Shown piece after piece: positions 35,905-45,069 of a stretch of DNA of 64,000 bases. The translations under genes and the position numbers were made by a program. How positions within the stretch are numbered: position 1 is the stretch's first letter; each line of letters opens with the position of its first letter. The stretch covers positions 32,230 to 96,229 of the forward strand of contig NZ_JAKNQJ010000011.1 of assembly GCF_022662335.1 (NCBI RefSeq), written 5' to 3'. The notes beneath the pieces were generated by a model. The model saw nothing but the letters and a program-made list of their open reading frames with translations. It did not search any database and was not told the DNA's origin. Source of the DNA: Sphingomonas sp. CROZ-RG-20F-R02-07 (GTDB taxonomy: Bacteria > Pseudomonadota > Alphaproteobacteria > Sphingomonadales > Sphingomonadaceae).

Positions 35905-36008
35905 GGCGCTCTCCGATGCAGCGATAAAGCCGCCGCCGTAGAGGGCGCCCACCCCGCGCGCAACCGAACGCGTTGACGCGCGCGGGCGCACGTTCCAAGC
36001 CGCCCGGC

Positions 36009-36683
36009 ATGTTCCGCGCGCTCGCCCTGTCGCTGGCGCAGCTCGGCGATCCGCCGATCCTGCGCGTGTTCGCCAAATCCATGGCGCTGACGCTCGCGCT
36101 CTTCGCCGTGCTGGGCTTGGGCCTCTGGTACGGCGTGCGCGGGCCGATCGAAGACCTGATCGGCGAACGCGCGGATACGCTGGCGGGCGCGGTGGCGGTA
36201 GCGATTGACGCGGTCGCGCTGTGGCTGTTGTTCCGGGCGGTCGCCATCCCCGTCATCGGCATCTTCGCCGACGAGGTGGTCGCCGCGGTGGAGGCGCGCC
36301 ACTATCCGGACGCGCTCGCCACCGCGCGGCCGGTGTCGAAGCCGCGCGCCGCCTGGATGGGGCTCGGATCGGGCCTGCGCGCGCTGCTGGTCAATCTCGT
36401 CCTGCTGCCCGTCTATTTGGCCCTGCTGGTGACGGGGGTGGGCACGGCGATCGCGTTCATCGTCGTCAATGGCTGGCTGCTCGGCCGCGATCTCGGCGAC
36501 ATGGTGGCCGCGCGCCATCTGTCGGGTGCGGCGCTCCGGGGCTGGCGCCGGTCGAGCCGAGGCGGTCGGTTCCTGATCGGGGTTGCGGATGCGGCGCTGT
36601 TCGTGGTTCCGCTGGCCAATCTCGTGGCGCCCGTGCTGGGCGCGGCGATGATGACCCATATCTTCCACCGGAGGCGGACGTGA
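36009..36683 (+). CDS. EI24 domain membrane protein
   Basis: 224 residues with about five to six hydrophobic helices of the EI24/CysZ-like family (RALALSLAQLGDPPILRVFAKS, then [20 protein letters not shown] and the long paired helices after residue 115). CysZ transports sulfate; for this group the function is unknown. GTGA overlap couples it to the lipoprotein gene. It is divergent from the kinase across 104 bp. Confidence 0.8.
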   Translation: MFRALALSLAQLGDPPILRVFAKSMALTLALFAVLGLGLWYGVRGPIEDLIGERADTLAGAVAVAIDAVALWLLFRAVAIPVIGIFADEVVAAVEARHYPDALATARPVSKPRAAWMGLGSGLRALLVNLVLLPVYLALLVTGVGTAIAFIVVNGWLLGRDLGDMVAARHLSGAALRGWRRSSRGGRFLIGVADAALFVVPLANLVAPVLGAAMMTHIFHRRRT

Positions 36684-37048
36684 CGCGCAATCTGTGGCCT
36701 CTGCTCGCGACGGCAGGCGCGCTCGCGGCCTGCGGGCCCGTCGCCCCCCCGGTGGCGATCGGGCAGCGCGTGGCCGTTCCCTATACCAGCGTCGGGCTGG
36801 AGCGCGTGATCGGCCAGAACGCGGCCGGGCTGGTGCAATTGTTCGGCACGCCCGATGCCGACGTGCGCGAGGGGAGCGCGCGCAAGCTGCAGTTCCAGGG
36901 GCGGTTCTGCGTGCTCGACGCCTATCTCTATCCCAAGAGCGGCGCGGAGCCCCGCGTCACCTATCTCGACGCGCGCGAACCCGATGGCAGCACGATCGAC
37001 CGCGCGAGCTGCGTCGCCGCGCTCACCCGGCGCGAGGGCGGGAAGTGA
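36680..37048 (+). CDS. Putative lipoprotein, sphingomonad-type hypothetical
   Basis: 122 residues from GTG at 36680. A lipoprotein signal (LLATAGALAACG) puts the acylated Cys at about residue 18. The mature part has VIGQNAAGLVQLFGTPDADVREGSARKLQFQG, reminiscent of the SmpA/OmlA-like LFGxPD repeat, and two further cysteines that could pair. It probably sits in the envelope. Function unknown. Coupled to the EI24 gene. Confidence 0.75.
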   Translation: MTRNLWPLLATAGALAACGPVAPPVAIGQRVAVPYTSVGLERVIGQNAAGLVQLFGTPDADVREGSARKLQFQGRFCVLDAYLYPKSGAEPRVTYLDAREPDGSTIDRASCVAALTRREGGK

Positions 37049-37190
37049 GACGATAGGCTGCGCACGGTCACGCGGCTCCTGGCAGCCCGTTTCCACCGAT
37101 GTCCGAGACGGCGCGGCCGAAAACGATATTCGGCGGGGTCACCCGGAAGTCATGAGAACGTAGCGCACCCGAAACGATATGGCGTCATCG

Positions 37191-37207
37191 CCCCTGTCGA
37201 ACAGGGG
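37191..37207 (+). promoter_or_regulatory. Hairpin overlapping the phosphatase ribosome binding site
   Basis: CCCCTGT and ACAGGGG form a perfect 7-bp stem with a CGA loop, and the right arm includes part of AGGGGGAA, the Shine-Dalgarno of the ATG at 37214. Folding would hide the ribosome site. It may be a translational control hairpin or chance. Confidence 0.35.
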
Positions 37208-37213
37208 GAAAGC

Positions 37214-38048
37214 ATGTCCATCAGAAATCGCCGATCCATCGCTTTGCTCGCCGCGACTGCCGCGGGTATCCGCTGCCGCGCCCGCGCCGCATGATCGGCT
37301 ACTGCCGCTTGAAGGCGGTCGCAACTTCCGCGATCTGGGCGGCTATCGCACCACCGATGGACGTCATGTGAAATGGGGCCTGCTGTTCCGCTCCGGATCG
37401 ATGCACGGACTGACCCCGCGCGACTATGCCGATCTCGCTAAGCGCGGCATCCGCATCGTGTGCGATTTCCGCGACGTCCGCGAGCGGCGCGAGGAGCCGG
37501 TGAACTGGCCCGGAAAAAACCCGCCGCGCGTGCTCAGCGAAGATTATCGGCTCGACAATGCGGGCTTCATGCCGGCGGGCGATCCCAAGAGCTGGACCGC
37601 CGAACAGGCACGCGCCGCGATGACCGCCGGCTATCCGCGCATGCTCGACCCATTTCGCGGCCAGTACCGGCGGATGTTCGCCGAGCTGCTTGCCGGCGAT
37701 GCGCCGCTGGCCTTCAACTGTTCGGCCGGCAAGGACCGCACGGGCATCGCCGCCGCGTTGCTCCTGACCGCCCTGGGCGTGCCCCGCGCGACCGTGATCG
37801 ACGATTATCTGCTCACCAACCGCTATCTCGACCCGCGCAAGCTGATCGCTCAGGCGGGGAATGCCGGTCCACTGGCGGCGATGCCGCCCGCCGCCGCGCA
37901 GGCGATGATGGCGGCCGATCGACGCTACATCGAAGCCGCGTTGAAGGTGGTCGATACGCATGCCGGCGGCGCGGCGGGTTGGCTTCGCGACGACATGGGG
38001 CTGTCCGCCGCGGACATCGCCAAGCTGCGCGGGATGTATCTGGACTAA
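37214..38048 (+). CDS. Secreted tyrosine-protein phosphatase, frameshifted in the signal peptide
   Basis: The phosphatase domain is intact from about 37266: LLPLEGGRNFRDLGGY, then FDC-equivalent FNCSAGKDRTG with the CX5R loop, as in bacterial Tyr/Ser phosphatases of the Y_phosphatase3 type. The best start, ATG at 37214 after AGGGGGAA, reads MSIRNRRSIALLAATAA and then goes out of frame to a TGA at 37292. Dropping one G of the GGG at 37264-37266 joins it in frame to VSAAAPAPHD, giving a textbook signal peptide and a 277-residue protein. Either a sequence error or a real 1-base insertion explains this. An in-frame ATG at 37179 yields an unnatural N terminus. Confidence 0.75.
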
Positions 38049-39256
38049 AATCCGCGCCGCGGTTCGACGGTTTTACCTTGCTCCGTTCGCCCTGAGGTTG
38101 TCGAAGGGCCCGTGCCGCACGTGGGCAACAGCCCCTCCCACTCCCCAACCACCCCCGCATCCCCCTCGCCCGCGATCCGCGCCCCTCGCTCCACCCGCCA
38201 CCGCGCGGGATCGAGGCGGGCCAGCGCCCACACCGCCGTCCCGCGCACCACCGGGGCGGGATCGTCGAGCAGCGCGGCCACCGGGCCGGCGAGCGCGGCC
38301 TGGCCGCCATTGCCGGCCGCGATCAGCGCGTTGCGGGTCATCCGGTCGCGGCCGATGCGCTTGATCGGCGAGCCGGCGAACACCTGGCGGAACCCCGCAT
38401 CGTCCAGCGCGAGCAGGTCGGCGAGTTCGGGCGCGGCGAGTTCGGCGCGGGGCGCGAAGGCGAGGTTCGCGGCGGCCGCGGCGGCGAACTTGTTCCAGGG
38501 GCAGACCGCCAGGCAATCGTCGCAGCCATAGATGCGGTTGCCGATCCCGGTGCGCAGATCGGGCGGGATCGGCCCGGCATGTTCGATCGTCAGATAGGAG
38601 ATGCAGCGCCGCGCATCGAGCCGATAGGGGGCGGGGAAGGCGTCGGTCGGGCACGCGCGCTGGCAGGCGTCGCATGATCCGCACGCGCCGCCGCCCGGCG
38701 CATCGGGCGTGAGATCGTGCGTGGTGTAGATCGCGCCGAGGAACAGCCAGGAGCCGTGCGCGCGGCTGACGAGATTGGTGTGCTTGCCCTGCCACCCCAG
38801 CCCCGCCGCCTCCGACAGCGGCTTTTCCATCACCGGCGCGGTGTCGACGAACACCTTCAGATCGGCGCCCGATTCCACCGCGAGCCAGCGCCCCAGCGCC
38901 TTCAGCGCGCGCTTCATGACGTCGTGATAATCGCCACCCTGCGCATAGACCGAGATGCGGCCGACATCCCCCGCGTCCGCCAGCCGCAGCGGATCCTCGG
39001 CGGGCGCATAGCTCATGCCGAGCGCGACGACGCTGCGCACCGCCGGCCAGAGCGCCGCCGGGCTCTCGCGCTGGTGTGCGCGTTCGGCCATCCAGATCAT
39101 GTCGCCGTGCCGCCCCTCGGCCAGCCACTGGTGCAGCCGCACCCCCGCCATCGGCGCCGCATCGCCGCGCGCGATGCCGCAGGCGACGAAACCGAGTTCG
39201 GCGGCCTTCGCCTTGATCCGCGCTTCCAGGCCCAACGGGAGGTTGTGTTCGTCCAC
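38045..39256 (-). CDS. queG: Epoxyqueuosine reductase QueG
   Basis: 403 residues. The cobalamin-dependent reductase core is followed by two 4Fe-4S motifs (CGSCDACQRACP, and CDDCLAVCPWNKF with an upstream Cys) and a HEAT-like C-terminal region. It reduces epoxyqueuosine in tRNA to queuosine, acting after QueA (encoded at 21085-22110). The last 20 or so residues (from about 383) are encoded by a REP-like repeat and look foreign to the family, so the original stop was probably lost. It is divergent from the ABC transporter. Confidence 0.93.
   Translation of the reverse strand: MDEHNLPLGLEARIKAKAAELGFVACGIARGDAAPMAGVRLHQWLAEGRHGDMIWMAERAHQRESPAALWPAVRSVVALGMSYAPAEDPLRLADAGDVGRISVYAQGGDYHDVMKRALKALGRWLAVESGADLKVFVDTAPVMEKPLSEAAGLGWQGKHTNLVSRAHGSWLFLGAIYTTHDLTPDAPGGGACGSCDACQRACPTDAFPAPYRLDARRCISYLTIEHAGPIPPDLRTGIGNRIYGCDDCLAVCPWNKFAAAAAANLAFAPRAELAAPELADLLALDDAGFRQVFAGSPIKRIGRDRMTRNALIAAGNGGQAALAGPVAALLDDPAPVVRGTAVWALARLDPARWRVERGARIAGEGDAGVVGEWEGLLPTCGTGPSTTSGRTEQGKTVEPRRGF
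38083..38109 (-). repeat. REP-like repeat inside the 3' end of queG
   Basis: CCGTTCGCCCTGAGGTTGTC followed by GAAGGGC. It belongs to the same family as the paired elements at 53066-53153 and 58416-58503. It lies wholly within the queG reading frame, 38 bp before its stop. Only one arm is visible here. Confidence 0.7.
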
Positions 39257-39299
39257 GCGAACCCGCTACCACAGGCGCCGTGGTCGGGGGAATTGGCGC

Positions 39300-40217
39300 G
39301 TGGCGAACGGGTTGGCGGTGAGTGCCACGGGGCTGGTGAAGCGGTTCGGCGACCGGCGGGTGGTCGACGGGCTCGACCTGGCGGTGCCTTACGGTGCGAT
39401 CTACGGCGTGCTCGGCCCCAATGGTGCGGGCAAGACGACCAGCCTGCGCACCCTGCTCGGCATCCTCGAACCGGATGAGGGCGCGCGCGAGCTGCTCGGC
39501 CACTCCTCGCCCAGGGATGCCAGCGACCGGGTCGGCTATCTGCCCGAGGAGCGCGGCCTGTATCCGCAGATGAAGGCGCGCGACGCGATCGCGTTCATGG
39601 GCGCGCTGCGCGGGCTCGATCGCAAGACGGGGCGCGCCCGCGCCGCGGTGCTGATGGAGGCGGCAGGCCTGGGCCATGCGGTCGACAGCAAGATCCGCAA
39701 ATTGTCCAAGGGCATGGCGCAGCTCGTCCAGCTGCTCGGCTCGGTGGTGCACCAACCCGATCTGCTGGTCCTCGACGAGCCCTTTTCGGGGCTCGACCCG
39801 GTCAACCAGGAGCGGCTGGAGGCGCTGATCCTCGCCGAACGCGATCGGGGCGCGACCGTGCTGTTCTCGACGCATGTGATGGCGCATGCCGAGCGGCTGT
39901 GCGACCGGCTGGCGATCATCGCCGGCGGCCGGCGGCGGTTCGAGGGGACGGTGGACGACGCGCGCGGGCTGCTGCCGCAACGCGTGCTGTATCGCCCCAG
40001 CCGCACCGACGCGGCGGTCGCTGCCGATCTGCCGCGGGATGCGGTGGCCGAAGGCGAGGCGTGGCGCTTCGAGCTGCCGGCGGACGGGATCGAGCCGCTG
40101 CTCGTCCGGCTGATCGATGCGGGTCACGGCATCGCCGGCCTGTCGATCGAACGGCCGGGGTTGCACGAGGCGTTCGTCCGCATCGTCGGTGACCAGGCGG
40201 TGGAGACGGTGCGATGA
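39300..40217 (+). CDS. ABC transporter ATP-binding protein (ABC-2 type exporter)
   Basis: 305 residues. Walker A GPNGAGKTT, Q-loop LPEERGLYPQM, a signature region read as KLSKGMAQ, Walker B LLVLDEPFSGLDP and a switch His (STHVMAH) are present. The signature SKGMAQ is the NatA/DrrA variant. The C-terminal domain of about 80 residues is typical of Na+ or drug exporters. GTG at 39300; it overlaps the permease start by 4 bp. Substrate unknown. Confidence 0.9.
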   Translation: MANGLAVSATGLVKRFGDRRVVDGLDLAVPYGAIYGVLGPNGAGKTTSLRTLLGILEPDEGARELLGHSSPRDASDRVGYLPEERGLYPQMKARDAIAFMGALRGLDRKTGRARAAVLMEAAGLGHAVDSKIRKLSKGMAQLVQLLGSVVHQPDLLVLDEPFSGLDPVNQERLEALILAERDRGATVLFSTHVMAHAERLCDRLAIIAGGRRRFEGTVDDARGLLPQRVLYRPSRTDAAVAADLPRDAVAEGEAWRFELPADGIEPLLVRLIDAGHGIAGLSIERPGLHEAFVRIVGDQAVETVR

Positions 40218-41443
40218 GCCGCGTGTCGCGCACCCTGCGCCAGACGCTGACGATCGCGCGGCGCGATTTCATCGCCACCGTCTTCACGCCGATCTTCCTC
40301 CTCTTCCTCTTCGCGCCCGTCATCATGGGATCGTTCGGCGCGATCGGCGGCCTGGGCGCGGCGAGCGTGGCGGACGGCGGGCCCGAGCGCAGCCGGATCG
40401 TGGCGATCGTGCCCGTGCCGCTCGCGCGCCCGATCGCCGAGGTCGACACGCGGCTGCGCGGCGTGTTCCGCCCCGACGAGCAGCCGCCGGGCCTCACCAC
40501 CCTCGCGCCCGCCGCCAATGCGGCGGCGCAGGCGCATGCGGCGTTCCGCGCGCGCGATTACGATGCGGCGGCGGTGCTGTACGGGCCGCTCGATCGCCCG
40601 CACATCCTCTATGGCGCACGCGGGGATCGCGCGGCCGAATATCTGGTGACGCTCGCGCAGGCGACGCTGGCGGCGCAGCGGCTGGGCGGCGCGCTGCCCG
40701 TGGTGACGCCGGTGCGCATCCCCGTCGTCCGCGCGGCCCCCACGCGCGGCGGGCGGCACCAATCGGCGTTCTTCGCGGTCTTCGGCATCTTCTTCCTGAC
40801 GCTGTTCCTGGCGGGGCAGGTGGTCGGCACGATGGCGGAGGAGCGCAACAACAAGGTGATCGAGATCCTGGCCGCCGCGGTGCCGCTCGAATCGGTGTTC
40901 CTGGGCAAGCTGCTCGGCATGTTCGGCGTGGCGGTGCTGTTCGTCGCCTTCTGGGCGACGGTCGTCGGGCAGATCGGCATGCTGATGCCGCCGTCGATCC
41001 ATGGCGCGCTTGGCGAACTGCGCCCCGCGGTGGGCACGCCCGTCTTCACCGGCTTGTTCATCGTCTATTTCACGATGGCGTATCTGCTGCTCGGCTCGGT
41101 GTTCCTCGCGGTGGGTGCGCAGGCGACCACGCCGCGCGAGATCCAGATGCTGTCGCTGCCGATCACGATCCTGCAGGTGGCGATGTTTGCGCTGGCGTCG
41201 GCTGCCGTGCACGCACCGGGAAGCTGGGTGGCGACGCTGGCCGAGACGTTCCCGCTCTCCTCCCCCTTCGCCATGGCGGGCCATGCCGCCAACGCGCCGG
41301 GGCTGTGGCCGCATGCCGCCGCAATCGCGTGGCAGGCGCTGTGGGTGGCGATCTTCATCGCGATCGGCGCGCGGATGTTTCGCCGCGGCGTGCTGCAATC
41401 GGGCAGCGCGAGGCCACGGTGGCGGCGCGCCAAGGCCAATTGA
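40214..41443 (+). CDS. ABC-2 type permease (NatB-like)
   Basis: 409 residues. One N-terminal helix is followed by a large extracytoplasmic loop (about 45-185) and five to six C-terminal helices with NNKVIEILAAAVPLESVFLGKLLG, the typical ABC-2 family segment. It resembles NatB sodium exporters. It pairs with the upstream ATPase. Confidence 0.88.
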   Translation: MSRVSRTLRQTLTIARRDFIATVFTPIFLLFLFAPVIMGSFGAIGGLGAASVADGGPERSRIVAIVPVPLARPIAEVDTRLRGVFRPDEQPPGLTTLAPAANAAAQAHAAFRARDYDAAAVLYGPLDRPHILYGARGDRAAEYLVTLAQATLAAQRLGGALPVVTPVRIPVVRAAPTRGGRHQSAFFAVFGIFFLTLFLAGQVVGTMAEERNNKVIEILAAAVPLESVFLGKLLGMFGVAVLFVAFWATVVGQIGMLMPPSIHGALGELRPAVGTPVFTGLFIVYFTMAYLLLGSVFLAVGAQATTPREIQMLSLPITILQVAMFALASAAVHAPGSWVATLAETFPLSSPFAMAGHAANAPGLWPHAAAIAWQALWVAIFIAIGARMFRRGVLQSGSARPRWRRAKAN

Positions 41444-41489
41444 CAGGGATGTCAGTTGTCGCCCATCCTCGTCCCGAGGAGAGCGGACG

Positions 41490-42725
41490 ATGGCGACTTT
41501 GGCGACCGACGTGCAGGCCGGGATCGATCCGCTCGACGTAAGCCGGGCCGAACTCTACCGCGACGACCTATGGCAGGCGCCCTTCGCCCGGCTGCGCGCC
41601 GAGGCGCCGGTGCACCACGTCGCCGACAGCGATTACGGACCCTATTGGTCGATCTCCAGCTACAAGGGGATCGTCGAGGTCGAATCGCTCCCCGATCTCT
41701 ATTCGTCGGAAGCCGGCGGGATCACGCTCGCCGATTTCCTGCCCGACAGCGACGTGCGCATGCCGATGTTCATCGCGCGCGACCGGCCCGTCCACACCCA
41801 GCAGCGGCGCACCGTCGCGCCCGCCTTCACGCCGTCCGAGATGGCGCGGATGGCTGCCGACATCCGCGCGCGCACCGCCGAGATCCTCGATGCGCTGCCC
41901 CAGGGCGAGACGTTCGACTGGGTGGCGACGGTGTCGGTCGAGCTGACGACGCAGATGCTCGCCATCCTGTTCGACTTTCCCTGGGAGGACCGCGCGAAGC
42001 TCACCTTATGGTCCGATTGGGCGGGCGACATCGAACTCATCAAGACACCCGAGCTGCGCCGCCAGCGGTTGGAGCACATGTTCGCCTGCGGCGCCTATTT
42101 CCAGCAATTGTGGGACGCCAAGGTCGGGCAGGCCCCCACCCCCGACCTGATCTCGATGATGATCCATTCGGATGCGATGAGCCATATGGATCATCACGAA
42201 TTCCTCGGAAACCTGATCCTGCTGATCGTCGGCGGCAACGACACGACGCGCAATTCGATGTCGGCACTGGCTTACGGCCTCGATCGCTTTCCCGATGCGC
42301 GCGCGAAGCTGGAGGCGGATCCGGGGCTCATCCCTAACACGGTGCAGGAGATCGTCCGCTGGCAGACGCCGCTCGCGCATATGCGGCGCACCGCGACGCG
42401 CGACACCGAGCTGATGGGGCAGACGATCCGCGAGGGCGACAAGCTGGCGCTTTGGTATATCTCCGCCAACCGCGACGAGACGGTGTTCGGCGACGATGCC
42501 GACGCGATCCGGGTCGATCGACCCAACGCGCGGCGGCACCTGGCGTTCGGCCACGGCATCCACCGTTGCGTCGGCGCGCGCCTGGCCGAAATGCAGATCG
42601 GCATCCTGCTGGAGGAAATGGCGAAGCGGCGGTTGCGCGTGAACGTAGTGGACGAGCCGACGCGCGTCGCGGCCTGCTTCGTGCACGGCTATCGCGCACT
42701 GCCGGTAGAGATCGGCCGCTATTGA
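41490..42725 (+). CDS. Cytochrome P450, CYP153-like
   Basis: 411 residues, soluble class I P450. I-helix GGNDTTRN (248-255) supplies oxygen activation, ExxR lies in EIVR, and the heme loop FGHGIHRCVGARLA carries Cys360. The segments DVRMPMFIARDRPVH and WQTPLAHMRRTA resemble CYP153 alkane or fatty-acid terminal hydroxylases. No ferredoxin or ferredoxin reductase gene is adjacent, so redox partners must come from elsewhere. ATG at 41490 has GAGGAGAG upstream. Confidence 0.87.
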   Translation: MATLATDVQAGIDPLDVSRAELYRDDLWQAPFARLRAEAPVHHVADSDYGPYWSISSYKGIVEVESLPDLYSSEAGGITLADFLPDSDVRMPMFIARDRPVHTQQRRTVAPAFTPSEMARMAADIRARTAEILDALPQGETFDWVATVSVELTTQMLAILFDFPWEDRAKLTLWSDWAGDIELIKTPELRRQRLEHMFACGAYFQQLWDAKVGQAPTPDLISMMIHSDAMSHMDHHEFLGNLILLIVGGNDTTRNSMSALAYGLDRFPDARAKLEADPGLIPNTVQEIVRWQTPLAHMRRTATRDTELMGQTIREGDKLALWYISANRDETVFGDDADAIRVDRPNARRHLAFGHGIHRCVGARLAEMQIGILLEEMAKRRLRVNVVDEPTRVAACFVHGYRALPVEIGRY

Positions 42726-42734
42726 GCGGCAGGC

Positions 42735-43013
42735 TCAGTTCGGCTTGACGATCTCCGCACGCATCGGCTCGTCGGCGCCCGAACAATCGCCACCACTGCG
42801 CGCGACCGCGGGCGGCTTCACGCGGCCCATTGTCCAATTGGCCTGCATCCGCACACGCGGGTTGGGCGCGCACCAGATTTCCCCGGTGTCGTTGATCGCG
42901 GTCACCCAGATCAGGTTGTGCTCCTGCCCGTAATCGATCACCGCGATCGCGAATCCCGCGCCCTTGTCGAGCACATGGACGGGGATCGGCGGTTCAAGCT
43001 GCTGGAAACTCAT
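42735..43013 (-). CDS. Hypothetical protein, sphingomonad type
   Basis: 92 residues. VHVLDKGAGFAIAVIDYGQEHNLIWVTAINDTGEIWCAPNPRVR reads like a small beta-rich domain, followed by a polar tail with one Cys pair. No signal peptide. I cannot assign a family. ATG at 43013. It converges on the P450 gene with only 9 bp between the stops. Confidence 0.65.
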   Translation of the reverse strand: MSFQQLEPPIPVHVLDKGAGFAIAVIDYGQEHNLIWVTAINDTGEIWCAPNPRVRMQANWTMGRVKPPAVARSGGDCSGADEPMRAEIVKPN

Positions 43014-43121
43014 GGGGACGCTCCGGTGATACCCCCCTCAAGCGCGCGTCGCCGCATCGGGTTCCACCGGCATCTTCCGGCGCGTCGCGGCGTACCTATA
43101 TGCCGACGTATGGAGAGCCCG

Positions 43122-43616
43122 ATGACCGATCACGACCGCCGCCAATTCCTCACGCTCGCGGGAACGGGCACCGCCGCGTTCGTGCTGTTCGGGTGCACCG
43201 GCAGCCCGGCGCGCGCCGAGAGCTTCGCGGTGACGCACAGCGATGCGGAGTGGCGCAAGCGCCTGTCGCCCGCCGCCTACGACACATTACGCCACGAGGG
43301 CACCGAGCGGCCCTTTTCGTCGCCGCTGAACGGCGAGCATCGCGCAGGGATCTTCGCGTGCGGGGGCTGCGCGCTGCCGGCCTTTTCCTCGAAGACCAAG
43401 TTCGAGAGCGGCACCGGCTGGCCGAGCTTCTGGGCGCCGCTGCCGAACGCGGTGCGCACGCGCGACGATTCGTCGCTGGGGATGAGCCGCACCGAAGTGC
43501 ATTGCAGCCGGTGCGGCGGGCATCTCGGCCATGTGTTCGACGATGGGCCGAAGCCCACCGGCAAACGCTATTGCATGAACGGCGTGGCGCTGACCTTCCG
43601 GCCGGGCGCCGCCTGA
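43122..43616 (+). CDS. msrB: Exported peptide-methionine (R)-S-oxide reductase
   Basis: 164 residues. A Tat-type signal (DRRQFLTLAGTGTAAFVLFG) precedes the MsrB domain: zinc Cys80/Cys83 and Cys128/Cys131, GTGWPSF, and the catalytic Cys151 in RYCMNG. It repairs methionine-R-sulfoxide, here probably in the periplasm. A Cys after the signal (FGC) suggests possible lipidation, but the lipobox is poor. ATG at 43122 has GGAGAGC upstream; ATG at 43110 is an alternative. Confidence 0.92.
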   Translation: MTDHDRRQFLTLAGTGTAAFVLFGCTGSPARAESFAVTHSDAEWRKRLSPAAYDTLRHEGTERPFSSPLNGEHRAGIFACGGCALPAFSSKTKFESGTGWPSFWAPLPNAVRTRDDSSLGMSRTEVHCSRCGGHLGHVFDDGPKPTGKRYCMNGVALTFRPGAA

Positions 43617-43659
43617 AACGGTTCGCATCCCCGCACCGGGCGAGGATGCGTCGTCCCAA

Positions 43660-45069
43660 TCAGCGCGGGGCGGTGGAGCCGCCCGTGCCACGACCCGGAC
43701 CGCCGCGACCACGGCCGCCACCACCGCCGCCGCCGCGACCACCCTGGCCGGCCGGACGCCCACCGCCCTGACCGCCGCCACGGCTGGCACCGGCATAGTT
43801 GCGGCCTCCCGTCGTGCCTGTGGCGCTCGGCGAATGCGTCGCGCGCGGGCGTGGGGGCTGGCGCTGGCGATCGACGCGCGGGGCCGGATCGTCGCCGATC
43901 GCCTTGGTGCGCGTCGCCTTGATCTGCGCGGCCTGCTGATTGAAATCCTCCGGCAGCGTTTGGACGGTGATCTTCTGCCGGGTCAGCCGCTCGATATCGC
44001 GCAGGTACGGCTTCTCGTCATCGGCGCAGAACGCGACCGCGATGCCGCTCGCCCCGGCGCGCGCGGTGCGGCCGATACGGTGGACATATTGCTCGGCCAC
44101 GTTGGGCAGCTCGAAATTGATGACGTGGCTGACGCCCGAGACGTCGATGCCGCGTGCCGCGATGTCCGTCGCGACCAGGATCGTCACCTTGCCCGACTTG
44201 AACTCGCCCAAGGCCCGCTCGCGCTGGCCCTGGCTCTTGTTGCCGTGGATCGCGTTGGCGGCGATGCCGTTGCCCCCCAACAGCTTCACGACGCGGTCGG
44301 CGCCATGCTTGGTGCGCGTGAAGACGAGCGCGCGGTCGATGCTCGGATCGGCCAGCGTGATCGTCAGCAGTGCCTGCTTTTCGGCCTGGTTGCAGAAGGT
44401 GACGTACTGGTCGACACGCTCGGCGGTGGTTGCGGCGGGCTTCACCGACACCGTCTTGGGATCGATCAGGAACTGGCCCGCCAGCTCACGGATCGCGTTC
44501 GGCATCGTCGCCGAGAAGAACAATGTCTGGCGCTTCTTGGGAATCATGCGGACGATCTTGCGCAGCGCATGGATGAAGCCCAGGTCCATCATCTGATCGG
44601 CCTCGTCGAGCACCAGGATCTCGATCATCGACAGGTTGACGAAGCCCTGCTCGACCAGATCGATCAGGCGGCCGGGCGTGGCGACGAGGATGTCGACGCC
44701 GCGGCTCATGTCCTGGCGGTTCTTGTTGATGCTGGTGCCGCCGAACACGGTCGTCACCGACATTTTGCTGAACTGGCCATAGCCACGCGCGCTGTCGGCG
44801 ATCTGGCTGGCGAGTTCGCGCGTGGGGGCGAGAACGAGCATGCGGCAATGCGTCGGCAGCACGCGCTTGGGGCTTTCGGTCAGCCGCTGGATCGAGGGCA
44901 GCACGAACGCCGCCGTCTTGCCGGTGCCGGTCTGCGCGATGCCGAGCAGATCGCCGCCTTCGAGGCAGATCGGGATCGACTGCGCCTGGATCGGGGTGGG
45001 GGTGGTATAGCCCTTGGCTTCGAGCGCGCGGACGAGCGGCTCGGCAAGGCCGAGATCGGAAAAGGACAT
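43660..45069 (-). CDS. DEAD-box RNA helicase, RhlE-like
   Basis: 469 residues. All core motifs are present: [12 protein letters not shown] 45-52, PTREL, TPGR 131-134, DEAD 155-158, SAT 186-188, ARGID and HRIGRTAR 330-337. The C-terminal 90 residues are Gly/Arg-rich (RGG-like), likely for RNA binding. It is a second member of the same family as 7409-8845; the tails differ in composition (Gly/Arg here, Pro/Ala/Arg there). ATG at 45069. Confidence 0.92.
   Translation of the reverse strand: MSFSDLGLAEPLVRALEAKGYTTPTPIQAQSIPICLEGGDLLGIAQTGTGKTAAFVLPSIQRLTESPKRVLPTHCRMLVLAPTRELASQIADSARGYGQFSKMSVTTVFGGTSINKNRQDMSRGVDILVATPGRLIDLVEQGFVNLSMIEILVLDEADQMMDLGFIHALRKIVRMIPKKRQTLFFSATMPNAIRELAGQFLIDPKTVSVKPAATTAERVDQYVTFCNQAEKQALLTITLADPSIDRALVFTRTKHGADRVVKLLGGNGIAANAIHGNKSQGQRERALGEFKSGKVTILVATDIAARGIDVSGVSHVINFELPNVAEQYVHRIGRTARAGASGIAVAFCADDEKPYLRDIERLTRQKITVQTLPEDFNQQAAQIKATRTKAIGDDPAPRVDRQRQPPRPRATHSPSATGTTGGRNYAGASRGGGQGGGRPAGQGGRGGGGGGGRGRGGPGRGTGGSTAPR

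Noticed and set aside
41490..42725. P450 as part of an alkane-degradation operon
   Set aside because: There is no ferredoxin, ferredoxin reductase, alcohol dehydrogenase or AraC-type regulator next to it; only the family resemblance remains.
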